In this document: positions 1 to 9,661 of the stretch, piece by piece
How positions within the stretch are numbered: position 1 is the first letter of the stretch
Layout: every line of letters begins with the position of its first letter
Assembly: GCA_035356615.1 (NCBI GenBank)
Contig: DAOQSN010000028.1
Location: forward strand, 10,559 to 74,558
Reading direction: 5' to 3'
DNA length: 64,000 bases
Source: JAKQDH01 sp029558835
GTDB taxonomy: Bacteria; Planctomycetota; Phycisphaerae; UBA1845
Position numbers and translations under genes: made by a program
Notes under the pieces: model-generated
Databases searched by the model: none
Told to the model about the DNA's origin: nothing
Seen by the model: only the letters and a program-made list of their open reading frames with translations

Positions 1-1
1 C

Positions 2-295
2 CGGGTCTTCCCGGCCCACCATGACGGCAGCTACGAGGAACTGCTGGAGCGTGACGAGGCGACGGACCTGTATGTGGAACGCTTGCAGCAGGTACTCGAG
101 CACAACCTGGGCGAGTTGACAGCACTGGAGGCGAAGATCCTGAATCGCCGGTTTCCGCTGGACTCGAGTCGGCGGCTGACGCTGCAGCAGATCGGCGACT
201 CGATCGGGTTGAGCAACGAGCGGGTGCGGCAGTTGCAGAACCGGGCGTTGGGCAAGCTGCGGGCCGTGCTCGATGCGGACCCTGCTTTGCAGTAA
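2..295 (+). CDS. RNA polymerase sigma-70 family factor, C-terminal part
   Basis: Only the last 97 codons are present; the reading frame is open to the left edge of the window. The C-terminal half reads as sigma region 4.2: an LTALEAKILNRRF helix, then LTLQQIGDSIGLSNERVRQLQ, a helix-turn-helix that contacts the -35 element, and a basic helix ending in ALGKLRAVLD. This is the arrangement in group 1-3 sigma-70 factors. The regulon cannot be told from this fragment. A strong terminator follows, so this transcript probably ends before the flagellar cluster. Identification as a sigma factor is firm; the subtype is unknown. Confidence 0.85.
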   Translation, partial: RVFPAHHDGSYEELLERDEATDLYVERLQQVLEHNLGELTALEAKILNRRFPLDSSRRLTLQQIGDSIGLSNERVRQLQNRALGKLRAVLDADPALQ

Positions 296-396
296 TAGCG
301 CGCCGGCCCGGGCTGCGCGGCAGTATTGGCCGCGCGGTGGCAGGCTGGCGCGGCATCGACGATGACCGTAGCCGCGGGCAAGGGTGACTCGTGGCG

Positions 397-435
397 ACGC
401 AGGTGCGTGGGAGCGACGCACCTGCGTTTTTTTTT
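397..435 (+). terminator. Rho-independent terminator after the sigma factor gene
   Basis: A perfect 12-bp stem (ACGCAGGTGCGT at 397-408 with ACGCACCTGCGT at 416-427) has a 7-base loop and runs straight into nine T residues, followed by a run of ten G. It lies about 100 bp after the sigma factor stop. The rest of the 340-bp gap up to the next gene shows no other feature. Confidence 0.9.
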
Positions 436-637
436 GGGGGGGGGCGCGTGGGGCGGTGGGGTGCGCCAGCGCGTTGTCGTCCAAGGCGTTGCGCAGGTTG
501 TGGCAGGTTGCGCTGGGGAGGAAGAGGGTCTCGGGTTCGCCCAGTTTGCGGTCAAGGCGAGAAGCAAAATCTGCCGATTCTGTGGGGAAGCGTCAGGAGG
601 ACGCCGGGGTGGGAGTGGTGCGCTCAGGAGGAGCGTG

Positions 638-3073
638 ATGGCCGATCGGACCGGCATTTCCGCGGGGGTCGCGGGCAAGTGGCAGATCCCGCTGTTCCTC
701 GTGTCGGTGACCGTGCTGGGGGGGGCGCTGTACCTGTTGCGTCCGCGGCCGGCGTCTATTCCGCTTGCCGAAGCCACATCGACGCTCGAATCACTGATTT
801 CCGGCGGTTTGTTTGAGATGGCCATCGAGTACGGGGTGCCGCTGCTCGCGGTGGAGGGGCGCAGCGAGGCGGAGTTGGCGCCAGTGTACCTGTGGCTGGC
901 GCGGGCGAAGCACGGGCTGGCGTTGCAGCGTGGGGACAAGACGGCGGAAACAGTCGGGCAAATCCACGAGTATTACGGGATCGCGCAGCGGCAGGGGTGT
1001 GCCCTGACCCCCGAGGATTACGAGCGCATCGGTCACGTCTGTGAAGGCGAGGGGAAGCTGGCCGACGCGGTGGAGCAGTTCGAGCGGGCGATGGCGGAGG
1101 GCTTGCGGAACACGGCGGACCTGCGTCGGCACGTGCTGGAGCTGCGTCGTTATGGTCTGGGGGTGGGCACGGAGGAGATGGATGCGGCCCTTGATGACTT
1201 CCTGGAGCGACTGGACGACGAGCGGCTGGACCTGCGGTTGTGGGGGCTGCAACAGAAAGTGGAGACGTTGAGCGCGCTGGGGCGTGCGGACCATGCGGCG
1301 ACGCTGCTGGCCCGCGAGCGGGAGCGTTTCGTCGATTCGGACCTGGCGGAGCATTTCGAGTACCTGGAAGCGTTGCTGCTGGCGCAGACGGGGCAGACGC
1401 ATGAGGCGGAGGCCTTGTTGCGGAGCGTGCGGAACCGGGTGGATGCGAGCTCGGAGCTGAACGCCATGACGGGACTGCTGCTGGGCCGGGTGGTGCTCAG
1501 CGACGGGGGTCCGCAGCGGCCGCAGGAGGCGTTGGCGTTCTTCGAGGACGTGACGCACCGCCATGCGTTCAGCCCGTACACGGTGGCGAGCCGGGTGGGG
1601 GCGGCGGAGGCGTTGGCGCTGCTCGAACGGCACGAGGAGGCGGTGGAAGCGTATCGGACGGCCGTGCAGGAGCTGCGCGACATGCCGCCCAGCAGCGTGG
1701 TGAGCCGGGATGCGGTGCGGGTCTCGCTGGCGGTGCAGGCGGAGGCGCAGAAGCAGAAGGGGAGACTGGAGGCGGCGCTGGCGTACGCGGAGCTGGCGGT
1801 GGCGCTGGTGGAGCGGAGCAACGCGGAGCAGGCGGCGCCCTTGCTGGAACAGTTCGGGGCGTTGCAGGCGGCGCGGGCGGAGGAGTTGTTCCGACAGGCG
1901 CAGGACTTGTCGGTGGCAGGCGGGGACGGGGGCGTGCCCGAGGCGGTGGGCGGCACGGGCGACGGAACGGACGTGAGCGTCGCGACGGGCCTGTTGCGGG
2001 AGGCGGAGGGACTGTACGCGTCGGCCGCGGGCACGTACATCGAGCTTTCGCGTCTGAACACCCTGAACGAAGCGGCCAGTGCCGAGGCGAGTTGGCAGGC
2101 GGCGGAACTGCTGGCGCGGGCCGGACTGCGGGAGCGTGCGGCCCGTTTGTTCGACGCCTTCGCGCGCGAGCGCCCGACGCACGTGCTGGTGGCGCGGGCG
2201 CTGTTGCGGACGGGGCAGTTGCGGCAGGCGCTGGGGCAGTTCACGGCGGCGATCGAGGCGTACCAGGAGTGTTACCGGCGGTTTCCGCATTCGCTGGACG
2301 GGGCGCGAGCGCTGGTGCCGCTGGCGCGGTGTTACTTCGCGTTGGGGCCCCAGCAGGACGAGCTGGCGTGCAAGACGCTGCAAGTCGTGCTGGACGACTC
2401 GGAGCTGTTTACACCGGAGGCGGCGGAGTTCGCGGAAGCGTTGTTTCTGCAGGGGGAGGTGTTGAACCGGCGGGAGCAGTACGAGCGGGCGATTGCGACG
2501 CTGGAGGAAGCGCTGGAGCGCTACCCGAATGATCCGCGGGGCTTTCGCGCCCGATTCGTGCTGGCGGATAGCTACCGGCAGAGCGCGCTGGCGTTGAAGC
2601 GGGAGCTGGCGGAGGCGAAGTTCGCCGGCGAAATCGAGTACATCCGCAAGGAGTCAGCGCAGCGATTCATCGAGGCGCGGGAGTTGTATCGCGGGCTGAT
2701 CAACGAGTTTGCCCTGCGGGCGCCGGAGCAGCTCAGCGTGATGGAGAGGATGTACTACCGGCACGCGTGCCTGTACGAGGCGGACTGTTTTTACGAGAGC
2801 CGGGAGTACAAGCAGGCGCTGAAGCTGTACGAGGAAGCGGCGGCGACGTTCAAGGACCATCCGTCGGGGCTGGCGGCCTACGTGCAGATTGTCAACTGTC
2901 ATGCGTTTCTGGGGCAGCCGGCGGAGGCGCGGGCGGCGCTGGCGCGGGCGCAGATCCTGGTGGAGGCGATGCCGGCGGTGAGTCTTGCGGACTCGATTTC
3001 GCCGGTGACGCGCAAGGACTGGGAGCGGTACTTCGCGTGGCTGGGTGAGTCGAACTTCGCCTGGAAGGAGTAG
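638..3073 (+). CDS. Membrane-anchored TPR-repeat protein
   Basis: A protein of 811 residues. The ATG is preceded by AGGAGGAGCG; the frame is open further upstream, but that part crosses the terminator and looks non-coding. One transmembrane segment near residues 12-32 (QIPLFLVSVTVLGGALYLL) anchors it, and the rest is helical with many TPR-like pairs, for example AVEQFERAMAEG, AIATLEEALERYPNDPRG and ALKLYEEAAATFKDHPSG. Such proteins usually act as scaffolds in envelope complexes. It ends four bases before the FlgN-like gene, so it probably belongs to the flagellar transcript. A role in assembly is inferred from position only; I recognise no enzymatic domain. Confidence 0.75.
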   Translation: MADRTGISAGVAGKWQIPLFLVSVTVLGGALYLLRPRPASIPLAEATSTLESLISGGLFEMAIEYGVPLLAVEGRSEAELAPVYLWLARAKHGLALQRGDKTAETVGQIHEYYGIAQRQGCALTPEDYERIGHVCEGEGKLADAVEQFERAMAEGLRNTADLRRHVLELRRYGLGVGTEEMDAALDDFLERLDDERLDLRLWGLQQKVETLSALGRADHAATLLARERERFVDSDLAEHFEYLEALLLAQTGQTHEAEALLRSVRNRVDASSELNAMTGLLLGRVVLSDGGPQRPQEALAFFEDVTHRHAFSPYTVASRVGAAEALALLERHEEAVEAYRTAVQELRDMPPSSVVSRDAVRVSLAVQAEAQKQKGRLEAALAYAELAVALVERSNAEQAAPLLEQFGALQAARAEELFRQAQDLSVAGGDGGVPEAVGGTGDGTDVSVATGLLREAEGLYASAAGTYIELSRLNTLNEAASAEASWQAAELLARAGLRERAARLFDAFARERPTHVLVARALLRTGQLRQALGQFTAAIEAYQECYRRFPHSLDGARALVPLARCYFALGPQQDELACKTLQVVLDDSELFTPEAAEFAEALFLQGEVLNRREQYERAIATLEEALERYPNDPRGFRARFVLADSYRQSALALKRELAEAKFAGEIEYIRKESAQRFIEARELYRGLINEFALRAPEQLSVMERMYYRHACLYEADCFYESREYKQALKLYEEAAATFKDHPSGLAAYVQIVNCHAFLGQPAEARAALARAQILVEAMPAVSLADSISPVTRKDWERYFAWLGESNFAWKE

Positions 3074-3077
3074 CACA

Positions 3078-3578
3078 ATGACGACGGAGCCGAAGCAGGC
3101 GAAGGCGCCGCCGGCGGCAGTCGCGGCGGTCAGTGATCCGGAGCAGGTGCTGGGGTGGCTGCGGGAGCAGGGCGCGGGGTACGAACAGTTGGAGACGTTG
3201 GCGCGGCGACAGCGGGCGGTGCTGAATGCCGCGGACCCCGAGCCGCTGCTGGCGCTGCTGGCGGAGCGGCAGAAGCTGACCGCGCACCTGACGGTGCTGG
3301 CGGAGCGTCTGCAGCCGGCGCGGCGGCAGTGGGCGCAGTACCAGCAGTGTCTGGCGCCCGCCCAGGCGGAGGAGGCGGAGTGCCTGTTGCGGGTGATGGG
3401 TGAACGACTGGACCGGGTATTGGCGAGTGATGCCGAGGACGCGCGGGTGCTCGCGGCGCGCAAGGCGGCCGTGGCGAGCGGGCTGCGGCAATCGCAGACG
3501 GTGAACGCGGCGCTCAACGCGTACCAAACGGCCCCGCACCCGGCGGGCAGACTGGATCAAACGCACAACGAAGCATGA
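3078..3578 (+). CDS. flgN: FlgN-like flagellar export chaperone
   Basis: A protein of 166 residues, nearly all helical and rich in Ala, Leu, Glu and Arg, of the size expected for FlgN, the cytoplasmic chaperone of the hook-filament junction proteins FlgK and FlgL. The central part (YEQLETLARRQRAVLNAAD and LLALLAERQKLTAHL) has the FlgN pattern of a helix with the sequence R-Q-x-x-L followed by repeated short heptads. Its stop overlaps the start of the histidine kinase gene by four bases (ATGA), which implies translational coupling. The family is weakly conserved, so the assignment rests on length, composition and context; a generic coiled-coil protein is the alternative. Confidence 0.6.
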   Translation: MTTEPKQAKAPPAAVAAVSDPEQVLGWLREQGAGYEQLETLARRQRAVLNAADPEPLLALLAERQKLTAHLTVLAERLQPARRQWAQYQQCLAPAQAEEAECLLRVMGERLDRVLASDAEDARVLAARKAAVASGLRQSQTVNAALNAYQTAPHPAGRLDQTHNEA

Positions 3579-4670
3579 CCACAACGCTACAGCGACAACC
3601 AAGGGGCGTTCGCCTGCGGGAGCGTCCGGGGTGCGACCCGGCGGCCGGTACGCCGGCGACGCCGGATGAGGAAGGGGCCGTGGGCGTGGCGGTGGCGCCC
3701 GGGTGCGAAGCGGCGCAGCCGGCCGGCGGGAACACTGGGGCGCTGCCAACCGACGGGGTGCGCGCGGCCGACGGTGGTGTTGCTGCTGGGCCGCTCCCTT
3801 ACGGTCGCGGTTCGGATCCGCGTGCCCGAATGGCGCAGGGTCAGGGGGAAGCCGCGACGGACCTGGGCGCGCTCATCCGTGCGTACAGCGCGGTGGCGGA
3901 GCGGTTGCGGGAATCGCACGAGTTGCTGCAACGGGAGGTGGCGCGCCTGCACGAGCAACTGGCGGAGAAGGACAAACTGCTGGAACGGCGGGAGCGGCTG
4001 GCGGCGCTGGGGGAGATGGCGGCCGGCGTCGCGCACGAGATCCGCAATCCGCTGGGCGGCATCGAGTTGTACGTGTCGCTGCTGGAACGTGACCTGGCGG
4101 AGCAGCCGCGGCCGCTGGAGATCGTACGACGCATCGGGGCGGGCGTGCGCAACCTGGACCACATCGTGAGCGACATTCTGGCGTTCGCGCGGGGTTCGGA
4201 GCCGCAGTTGCGTCCGGTGCGGCTGGGGGAAGTGGTGCAGGAAGCGTTGACGCAGGCGGCGCCGCTCATTCGCGCCCACGATATCGAGCTGGTGACGGAG
4301 GCGGGGCTGGAGGAGGCCGAGCTGGTGTGCGACGCGCGGCAGCTCGAGCGCGTGCTGGTGAACCTGTTGTTCAACGCGATTGAAGCGGTGGGGGAAGGCG
4401 GGCGGGTGACGCTGGGGTTGGGGGACAAGCCGCGGGCGGGATGGGTGTCGATGCACGTGACGGACAACGGGCCGGGCATGGGGCCGGAGTTGTTGCCGCG
4501 CGTGTTCGATCCGTTTGTGACGACGAAGCACACGGGGACGGGGTTGGGGCTGGCCATCGTGCACCGCATCGTGGAGGCGCACGGGGGGCAGATCACCGCG
4601 CGCAACCGACCCGAGGGGGGCGCGGTGTTTGAGGTGACGCTGCCGGCGGGCGGCGAAAGGAGTCGAGCCG

Positions 4671-4696
<26 letters not shown>
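3575..4696 (+). CDS. flrB: Cytoplasmic sensor histidine kinase, FlrB/FleS type
   Basis: A protein of 373 residues with no transmembrane segment. Residues 1-90 are low complexity and include a dispersed repeat (see the repeat entry), followed by a coiled coil at about 105-145. The H box is GVAHEIRNPLGG with phosphoacceptor His154. N box (NLLFNAIEAVGEGG), G1 (DNGPGMG), F box (FDPFVTTKHTGTGLGLAI) and G2 motifs are all intact. FlrB/FleS kinases phosphorylate a sigma-54 activator controlling middle flagellar genes, and the next gene is exactly such a regulator, overlapping by 26 bases. No PAS domain is visible, so the input signal is unclear, as in several FlrB proteins that sense basal-body assembly. 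Confidence 0.88.
3791..3836 (+). repeat. Coding-sequence repeat, copy 1 (PLPYGRGSD type)
   Basis: About 45 bases inside the kinase gene, beginning CGCTCCCTTACGGTCGCGG, encode PLPYGRGSDPRARMA. A closely similar stretch in inverse orientation lies in the DUF1579 gene at 63561-63606 and encodes PVPDGRGSDHPPRMA in the same reading phase. The core TTACGGTCGCGG is also present just past the stop of that gene near 62870. This is a dispersed repeat that has entered coding regions in frame. Confidence 0.65.
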
Positions 4697-6062
<1,366 letters not shown>

Positions 6063-6240
6063 GGCGGCCGGGCGAGGGTTGCGTGAGGCGCAGGAACCGC
6101 GCGGCCGCGCAGTTGTTGCCGGCACGGCGGGGGTTCAAACGGGCCCCGCGGTGCTGGGAGCCGGGGGAGGAAGTGCTGGTATGAGGTGTGCACCCGGTGG
6201 TGTCAACCGGCGCCGTGCGCCCGCGGGCCGCTGCTCTTGC

Positions 6241-6341
6241 GGGTGGCGTGCCCAAGGCGAAGGTGCCGGCATGGGGTTGCCGGAGGCGGGCGCTTGTTCG
6301 GGGGAGAGTGCCTGGCGGCGCTGCGCTTGGCCATGCCACCC
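6241..6341 (-). repeat. R1 dispersed repeat, full copy
   Basis: A unit of about 100 bp with inverted ends GGGTGGCGTGCCC and GGCCATGCCACCC. The right half contains GGCGGCGCTGCGCTTGGCC. Related units lie at 7417-7468, 18129-18180, 23928-24032 and 58207-58303. It fills most of the 373-bp gap between the regulator and flgB, together with the R3 hairpin that follows. Confidence 0.75.
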
Positions 6342-6351
6342 TTGCCGACGT

Positions 6352-6393
6352 TCGACGGGTGGCCGAGGTCTTTCGGACCTCGGGGGACTGACG
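6352..6393 (+). repeat. R3 palindromic repeat
   Basis: The hairpin CCGAGGTCTTTCGGACCTCGG is followed by GGGACTGA. The same layout (CCCAGGTCCTGTGGACCTGG then GGGACTGA) occurs at 54487-54520, and a partial form lies near 13343. It ends 43 bases before flgB. Confidence 0.6.
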
Positions 6394-6435
6394 AGGCGTA
6401 CCTGGCGCGCGTGAGACGCGGGTGAGGTTTCGGCA

Positions 6436-6870
6436 ATGTTGGTGACGTCGATCACGGAGCGGGGCGCGCTGCCGGTGCTGGCGAAGACGCTGGCGTACAA
6501 CGAGGCGCAACTGCGCGTGATCGCGGAGAACGTGGCGAACTACGGGACGCCGGGCTACCGGGCCAAGCACCTGGACCGGGCGGGGTTTCAAGAGGCGCTG
6601 CGGGAGGCCATCGAGGAACGCGGCAGTGACGTGGGCAGGCCGCTGGTGGTCGAGCAGCCAGGCCAGGTGACAACGGATGAGTCGGGGGCGTTGCGGGTGA
6701 CGCCGCAGGAGACGCCGGTGCAGAACATCCTGTCTTACGACGGGACGAATATGTCGCTCGAACGGGAGATGGCGGAGCTGTCCCGGACGGGCATGTCGCA
6801 CCAGTTGTTCAGTGCGTTGCTGACCAACCGGTTTGACGGATTGCGGAAGGCGATCCGCGGGATGCCGTAA
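6436..6870 (+). CDS. flgB: Flagellar basal-body rod protein FlgB
   Basis: A protein of 144 residues, the usual FlgB length. It forms part of the proximal rod between the MS ring and the distal rod. The N-terminal motif AYNEAQLRVIAENVANYGTPGYRAK is the conserved rod/hook sequence with the FlgB-type variant, and the C-terminus (MSLEREMAELSRTGMSHQLFSALLTN) is the helix that packs with the N-terminal one. A GTGAGG ribosome-binding site lies before the ATG. It is the first structural gene of a flgB-flgC-fliE group, the standard order in most bacteria. Confidence 0.93.
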   Translation: MLVTSITERGALPVLAKTLAYNEAQLRVIAENVANYGTPGYRAKHLDRAGFQEALREAIEERGSDVGRPLVVEQPGQVTTDESGALRVTPQETPVQNILSYDGTNMSLEREMAELSRTGMSHQLFSALLTNRFDGLRKAIRGMP

Positions 6871-6892
6871 CGCGCTTGACGGCGTGTTCAAG

Positions 6893-6942
6893 GGCGCATG
6901 CCCACCCCCGCCGACGACGGGCGAGGGCAGGGCACCCGGCGG
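6893..6942 (+). repeat. R2 palindromic repeat
   Basis: Reads GCATGCCCACCCCCGCC, a short loop, then GGGCGAGGGCAGGGCACCC. It matches, with some changes, the R2 units at 13381-13430 (opposite orientation) and 20876-20927. It lies between flgB and flgC. Confidence 0.55.
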
Positions 6943-6976
6943 GGAGGGCGCGGCGGTAGCGAGGGTGGTTTGACGT

Positions 6977-7396
6977 ATGTTCACGGTGCTCGACATCGCG
7001 ACCTCGGGGCTGGTGGCGCAGCGTGCGAACCTTGAGGTGATCGCGGGCAACATTGCCAACCGCGAGGTGACGCGGCAGGCGGATGGCACGTCCACGCCGT
7101 ACCGGCGGCGGGTAGCGCTGTTTGCGGCGGGCAACCCGACCGCCGGGGGCGACGCGCCGGGCGTGCACATTGCGAGCATCATCGAGGACCCGTCGCCGTT
7201 CGAGCTGCGCTATGACCCGCAGCATCCGGACGCCCTGAAGGAAGGTCCGCAGGCCGGGTACGTGCAAATGCCCAACGTGGACTACCACACGGAGATGGTG
7301 AACGCGATGGTGGCCGCGCGGGCGTATGAGGCGAATGTGACGGTGCTGGACATGGCGAAGGCGATGGCGAGCAGCACGTTGCGGTTACTGGCATAG
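6977..7396 (+). CDS. flgC: Flagellar basal-body rod protein FlgC
   Basis: A protein of 139 residues, the typical FlgC length. The N-terminus (FTVLDIATSGLVAQRANLEVIAGNIAN) is the rod-protein motif with the characteristic ANIAN-like end, and the C-terminus (VDYHTEMVNAMVAARAYEANVT) is the conserved helix that polymerises with the N-terminal one. The central part (VHIASIIEDPSPFELRYDPQHPDA) is the FlgC-specific loop found in nearly all homologues. It makes the proximal rod with FlgB and FliE and is secreted through the flagellar export gate encoded downstream. Confidence 0.94.
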   Translation: MFTVLDIATSGLVAQRANLEVIAGNIANREVTRQADGTSTPYRRRVALFAAGNPTAGGDAPGVHIASIIEDPSPFELRYDPQHPDALKEGPQAGYVQMPNVDYHTEMVNAMVAARAYEANVTVLDMAKAMASSTLRLLA

Positions 7397-7416
7397 CGGT
7401 AGGGCTGTGGAGGCCG

Positions 7417-7468
7417 GCGTCTTGCGGGTGGAAAGGCATGGCGGCGCTGCGCTTGGCCATGCCACCCC
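7417..7468 (-). repeat. R1 dispersed repeat, half copy
   Basis: Contains GGCATGGCGGCGCTGCGC followed by TTGGCCATGCCACCC, the right half of the R1 unit. The preceding GCGTCTTGCGGGT is shared with the copy at 18129-18180, so those two are a distinct half-unit subtype. It lies in the flgC-fliE gap. Confidence 0.7.
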
Positions 7469-7564
7469 GCCGACGCGGAAGTTGTGAAGCCTGGCGAGCC
7501 CGCCGGGGGGCGACGCTACGAAGCGGGTGGCGACGCCGCGAAGGATCAAGGGCAGGGAGGCACG

Positions 7565-7873
7565 ATGGTAGATCCGATTCAGGCGATGCAGGTCGGGCGC
7601 GTCAGTGGTCCGGTTTCCGGCGCGGGGGCGGGGCCAGCGTCCGCGGTGCCGGCGACCGACTTCAAACGCTTGTTGCTCGACAGCCTCGACGAGGTGAACC
7701 GCTTGCAGCAGGAGGCGGACGCGGGCGTGCAGCGTCTGGCCACGGGCGAGACGCAGAACGTGGCGGAGGTGCTGGCGGCCGTCAACAAGGCGGGGATCGC
7801 GTTCGACCTGCTGATGCAGGTACGCAACAAGCTGCTGGAGGCCTACGAGCAGGTGCAGCAGATGCGGGTGTAG
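7565..7873 (+). CDS. fliE: Flagellar hook-basal body protein FliE
   Basis: A protein of 102 residues; the ATG follows GGCAGGGAGGCACG. FliE joins the MS ring to the rod and is the first substrate of the export apparatus. The family signature is clear: FKRLLLDSLDEVNRLQQEADAGVQ, then LATGETQNVAEVLAAVNKAGIAF and LMQVRNKLLEAYEQVQQMRV to the end, as in canonical FliE. An in-frame GTG 81 bases upstream would add a stretch encoded by repeat-like DNA and is unlikely to be the true start. Confidence 0.93.
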   Translation: MVDPIQAMQVGRVSGPVSGAGAGPASAVPATDFKRLLLDSLDEVNRLQQEADAGVQRLATGETQNVAEVLAAVNKAGIAFDLLMQVRNKLLEAYEQVQQMRV

Positions 7874-7961
7874 CGGCATGGGTGCGGGGCGACGGGGCGG
7901 TGGAACCGCCGGCGTCCCGTGGGTTTCTCTTCTCTTTCCTCGGTGAGTGAGGTAGCAGGCG

Positions 7962-9629
7962 ATGGAGCGACTGCGACAGCTCATCAACCACATCGTCACG
8001 CAACTGGGCGTGCTGAGCGTTTCTCAGCGCATTGCGATTGCGTTGTGCGCGGCGCTGGTGGTCGTGGCAGTGCTGTGGCTGATGCAGTGGTCGGCGGAGC
8101 CGGACATGGTGCCGCTGGTCACGACGGACTTCAGCCTGGAACAGTTGCAGGCGGCCGAGGAGGCCTTGAAGTCGAACGGGGCCAAGTACTCGGTGCACGG
8201 CAGCCGCGTGTACGTGCGGGCGGCCGACAAGGACAACCTGATCCGCGTGCTGCACCAGGCGAAGGCGCTGCCGGAAGACGCCCTGTACGATCTGGCGGCG
8301 CACGTGACGGACTCGAACCCGTTTCTTGCCCCCGAGGCGCGCAAGACGCAGGAGGTGTACGCGCTGGGCAACGAGTTGGGCAAGATCATCGCTACGTCGC
8401 CGTTGATTGAGCGGGCGCGGGTGGTCATTAACCCGGTAACGAAGCGGACCCTGGGACGCGAGGGCAACGTACCGACCGCGTCCGTGCTGGTGACGCTGGC
8501 GCCCGGCAAGGAGATGTCGCAGGAGACGGTGGAGTGGCTGGCGAAGTTCGTGGGCGGGGCCGTTACCGGGCTGAAACCTTACAATGTGTTTATCAGTGAT
8601 GCCCGCACCGGACGGGCGTTCAGCGTTCCCCACCCGGATGATGCCCTCGGCGTGTCCTACCTGGCCGAGGTGAAGAAGCGGGAGAACCACCTGCTCAGCA
8701 AGGTGCACGACGCGCTGGCTTACATTCCCGGGGTGCGGGCGACGGTGAGCGTCGAGCTGGACACGCGAAAGCGCACGGCCGAGCAGTACACGTATGACAA
8801 GCCGCAGCCGCGCAAGGAGATGGTGAACGAGACGCAGACCAACGCGGGCAGCGGGGCGAGCGAAACCGGCGTGCAGGCGAACGTGGGGACGGCCTTGACG
8901 GGGAACCCCGCGGGGCAGACCAGCAGTACGGAGAAATCCGAGACCGAGAACTTCCCCGGCAACCTCACGAAGACGGAGCGGATCGAGGATCAGACCCTGG
9001 CCACCAAGACGGTAACGGCCACGGTGAGCATCCCGCGCAGTTTCGTCGTGAATCTCTTCAAGCTCAAGAACCCCGACGTGGCGGCGCCGACCGACGAGGA
9101 CATCGCCACGGAGCGGACGGACCAGGTGAAACAGGTGACGGCCGTCGTGGAGCGCATCGTCATGGCGAGTCCGGGGAGCGTGCAGGTGGACGTGTTCCCG
9201 GACATGAACTGGGACGGCAAGAGCGGACCGGGGTGGGGCGACGCGGGGGCGACGCTGGTGATGGGCGAGGCGACGCAGGGGCAGCAGGCGGTGGACCTGG
9301 TGCGGGCATATGGGCCGCAGGCGGGGCTGGGCGTGCTGGCGCTGATGAGCATGTTCATGATGCTGCGCGTGGTGCGGCGGTCCAGCGATATGGTCAAGAA
9401 GCTCAAGCCGCTGGCGGAGGCCGGGGAGGATGATGGGGAGGACATGCTCAAGGTAGGGCCCGCGCCGGTGGGGCAGGCGATTGCCAGCGAGAGCCTGCTG
9501 ATGGGCAAGGAGGTCGATGACGAGACCCTGCGGTATCAGCAACTCGGCGAGGAGGTTTCCAAGATGGTCGAGGACGACCCGACGGGGGCGGCCGACCTCA
9601 TTCGCCGCTGGGTCCAGGAGCAGGATTGA
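7962..9629 (+). CDS. fliF: Flagellar MS-ring protein FliF
   Basis: A protein of 555 residues. A transmembrane helix near 22-43 (IAIALCAALVVVAVLWLMQW) is followed by the YscJ/FliF ring-building region (VTTDFSLEQLQAAEEALKSNG, then LLGVAR-type segments around ARVVINPVTKRTLGREG), the beta-collar region in the middle, a second transmembrane helix near 447-470 (GLGVLALMSMFMMLRVV), and a cytoplasmic tail that binds FliG. It forms the ring in the inner membrane on which the rotor and export gate are built. GAGGTAGC precedes the ATG. Followed 32 bases later by fliG, the usual partner. Confidence 0.95.
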   Translation: MERLRQLINHIVTQLGVLSVSQRIAIALCAALVVVAVLWLMQWSAEPDMVPLVTTDFSLEQLQAAEEALKSNGAKYSVHGSRVYVRAADKDNLIRVLHQAKALPEDALYDLAAHVTDSNPFLAPEARKTQEVYALGNELGKIIATSPLIERARVVINPVTKRTLGREGNVPTASVLVTLAPGKEMSQETVEWLAKFVGGAVTGLKPYNVFISDARTGRAFSVPHPDDALGVSYLAEVKKRENHLLSKVHDALAYIPGVRATVSVELDTRKRTAEQYTYDKPQPRKEMVNETQTNAGSGASETGVQANVGTALTGNPAGQTSSTEKSETENFPGNLTKTERIEDQTLATKTVTATVSIPRSFVVNLFKLKNPDVAAPTDEDIATERTDQVKQVTAVVERIVMASPGSVQVDVFPDMNWDGKSGPGWGDAGATLVMGEATQGQQAVDLVRAYGPQAGLGVLALMSMFMMLRVVRRSSDMVKKLKPLAEAGEDDGEDMLKVGPAPVGQAIASESLLMGKEVDDETLRYQQLGEEVSKMVEDDPTGAADLIRRWVQEQD

Positions 9630-9661
9630 GGCGGCGCGCGGCGCGTAACGCGGGGTGAGCG

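Noticed and set aside
791..2383. A 530-codon minus-strand frame opposite the TPR gene
   Set aside because: Composition is dominated by Arg, Gln and Leu with no domain; the plus strand has a ribosome site, a membrane segment and TPR helices.
6063..6435. Short plus-strand frames between the regulator and flgB
   Set aside because: They are made of R1 and R3 repeat sequence; similar peptide strings (MAALRLAMPP type) appear at each R1 copy, showing they come from the repeat.
6300..6435. Sigma-54 promoter before flgB
   Set aside because: A TGGC and a TTGG lie near the right distance in the R1 repeat, but spacing and the GC doublet do not fit the -24/-12 consensus.
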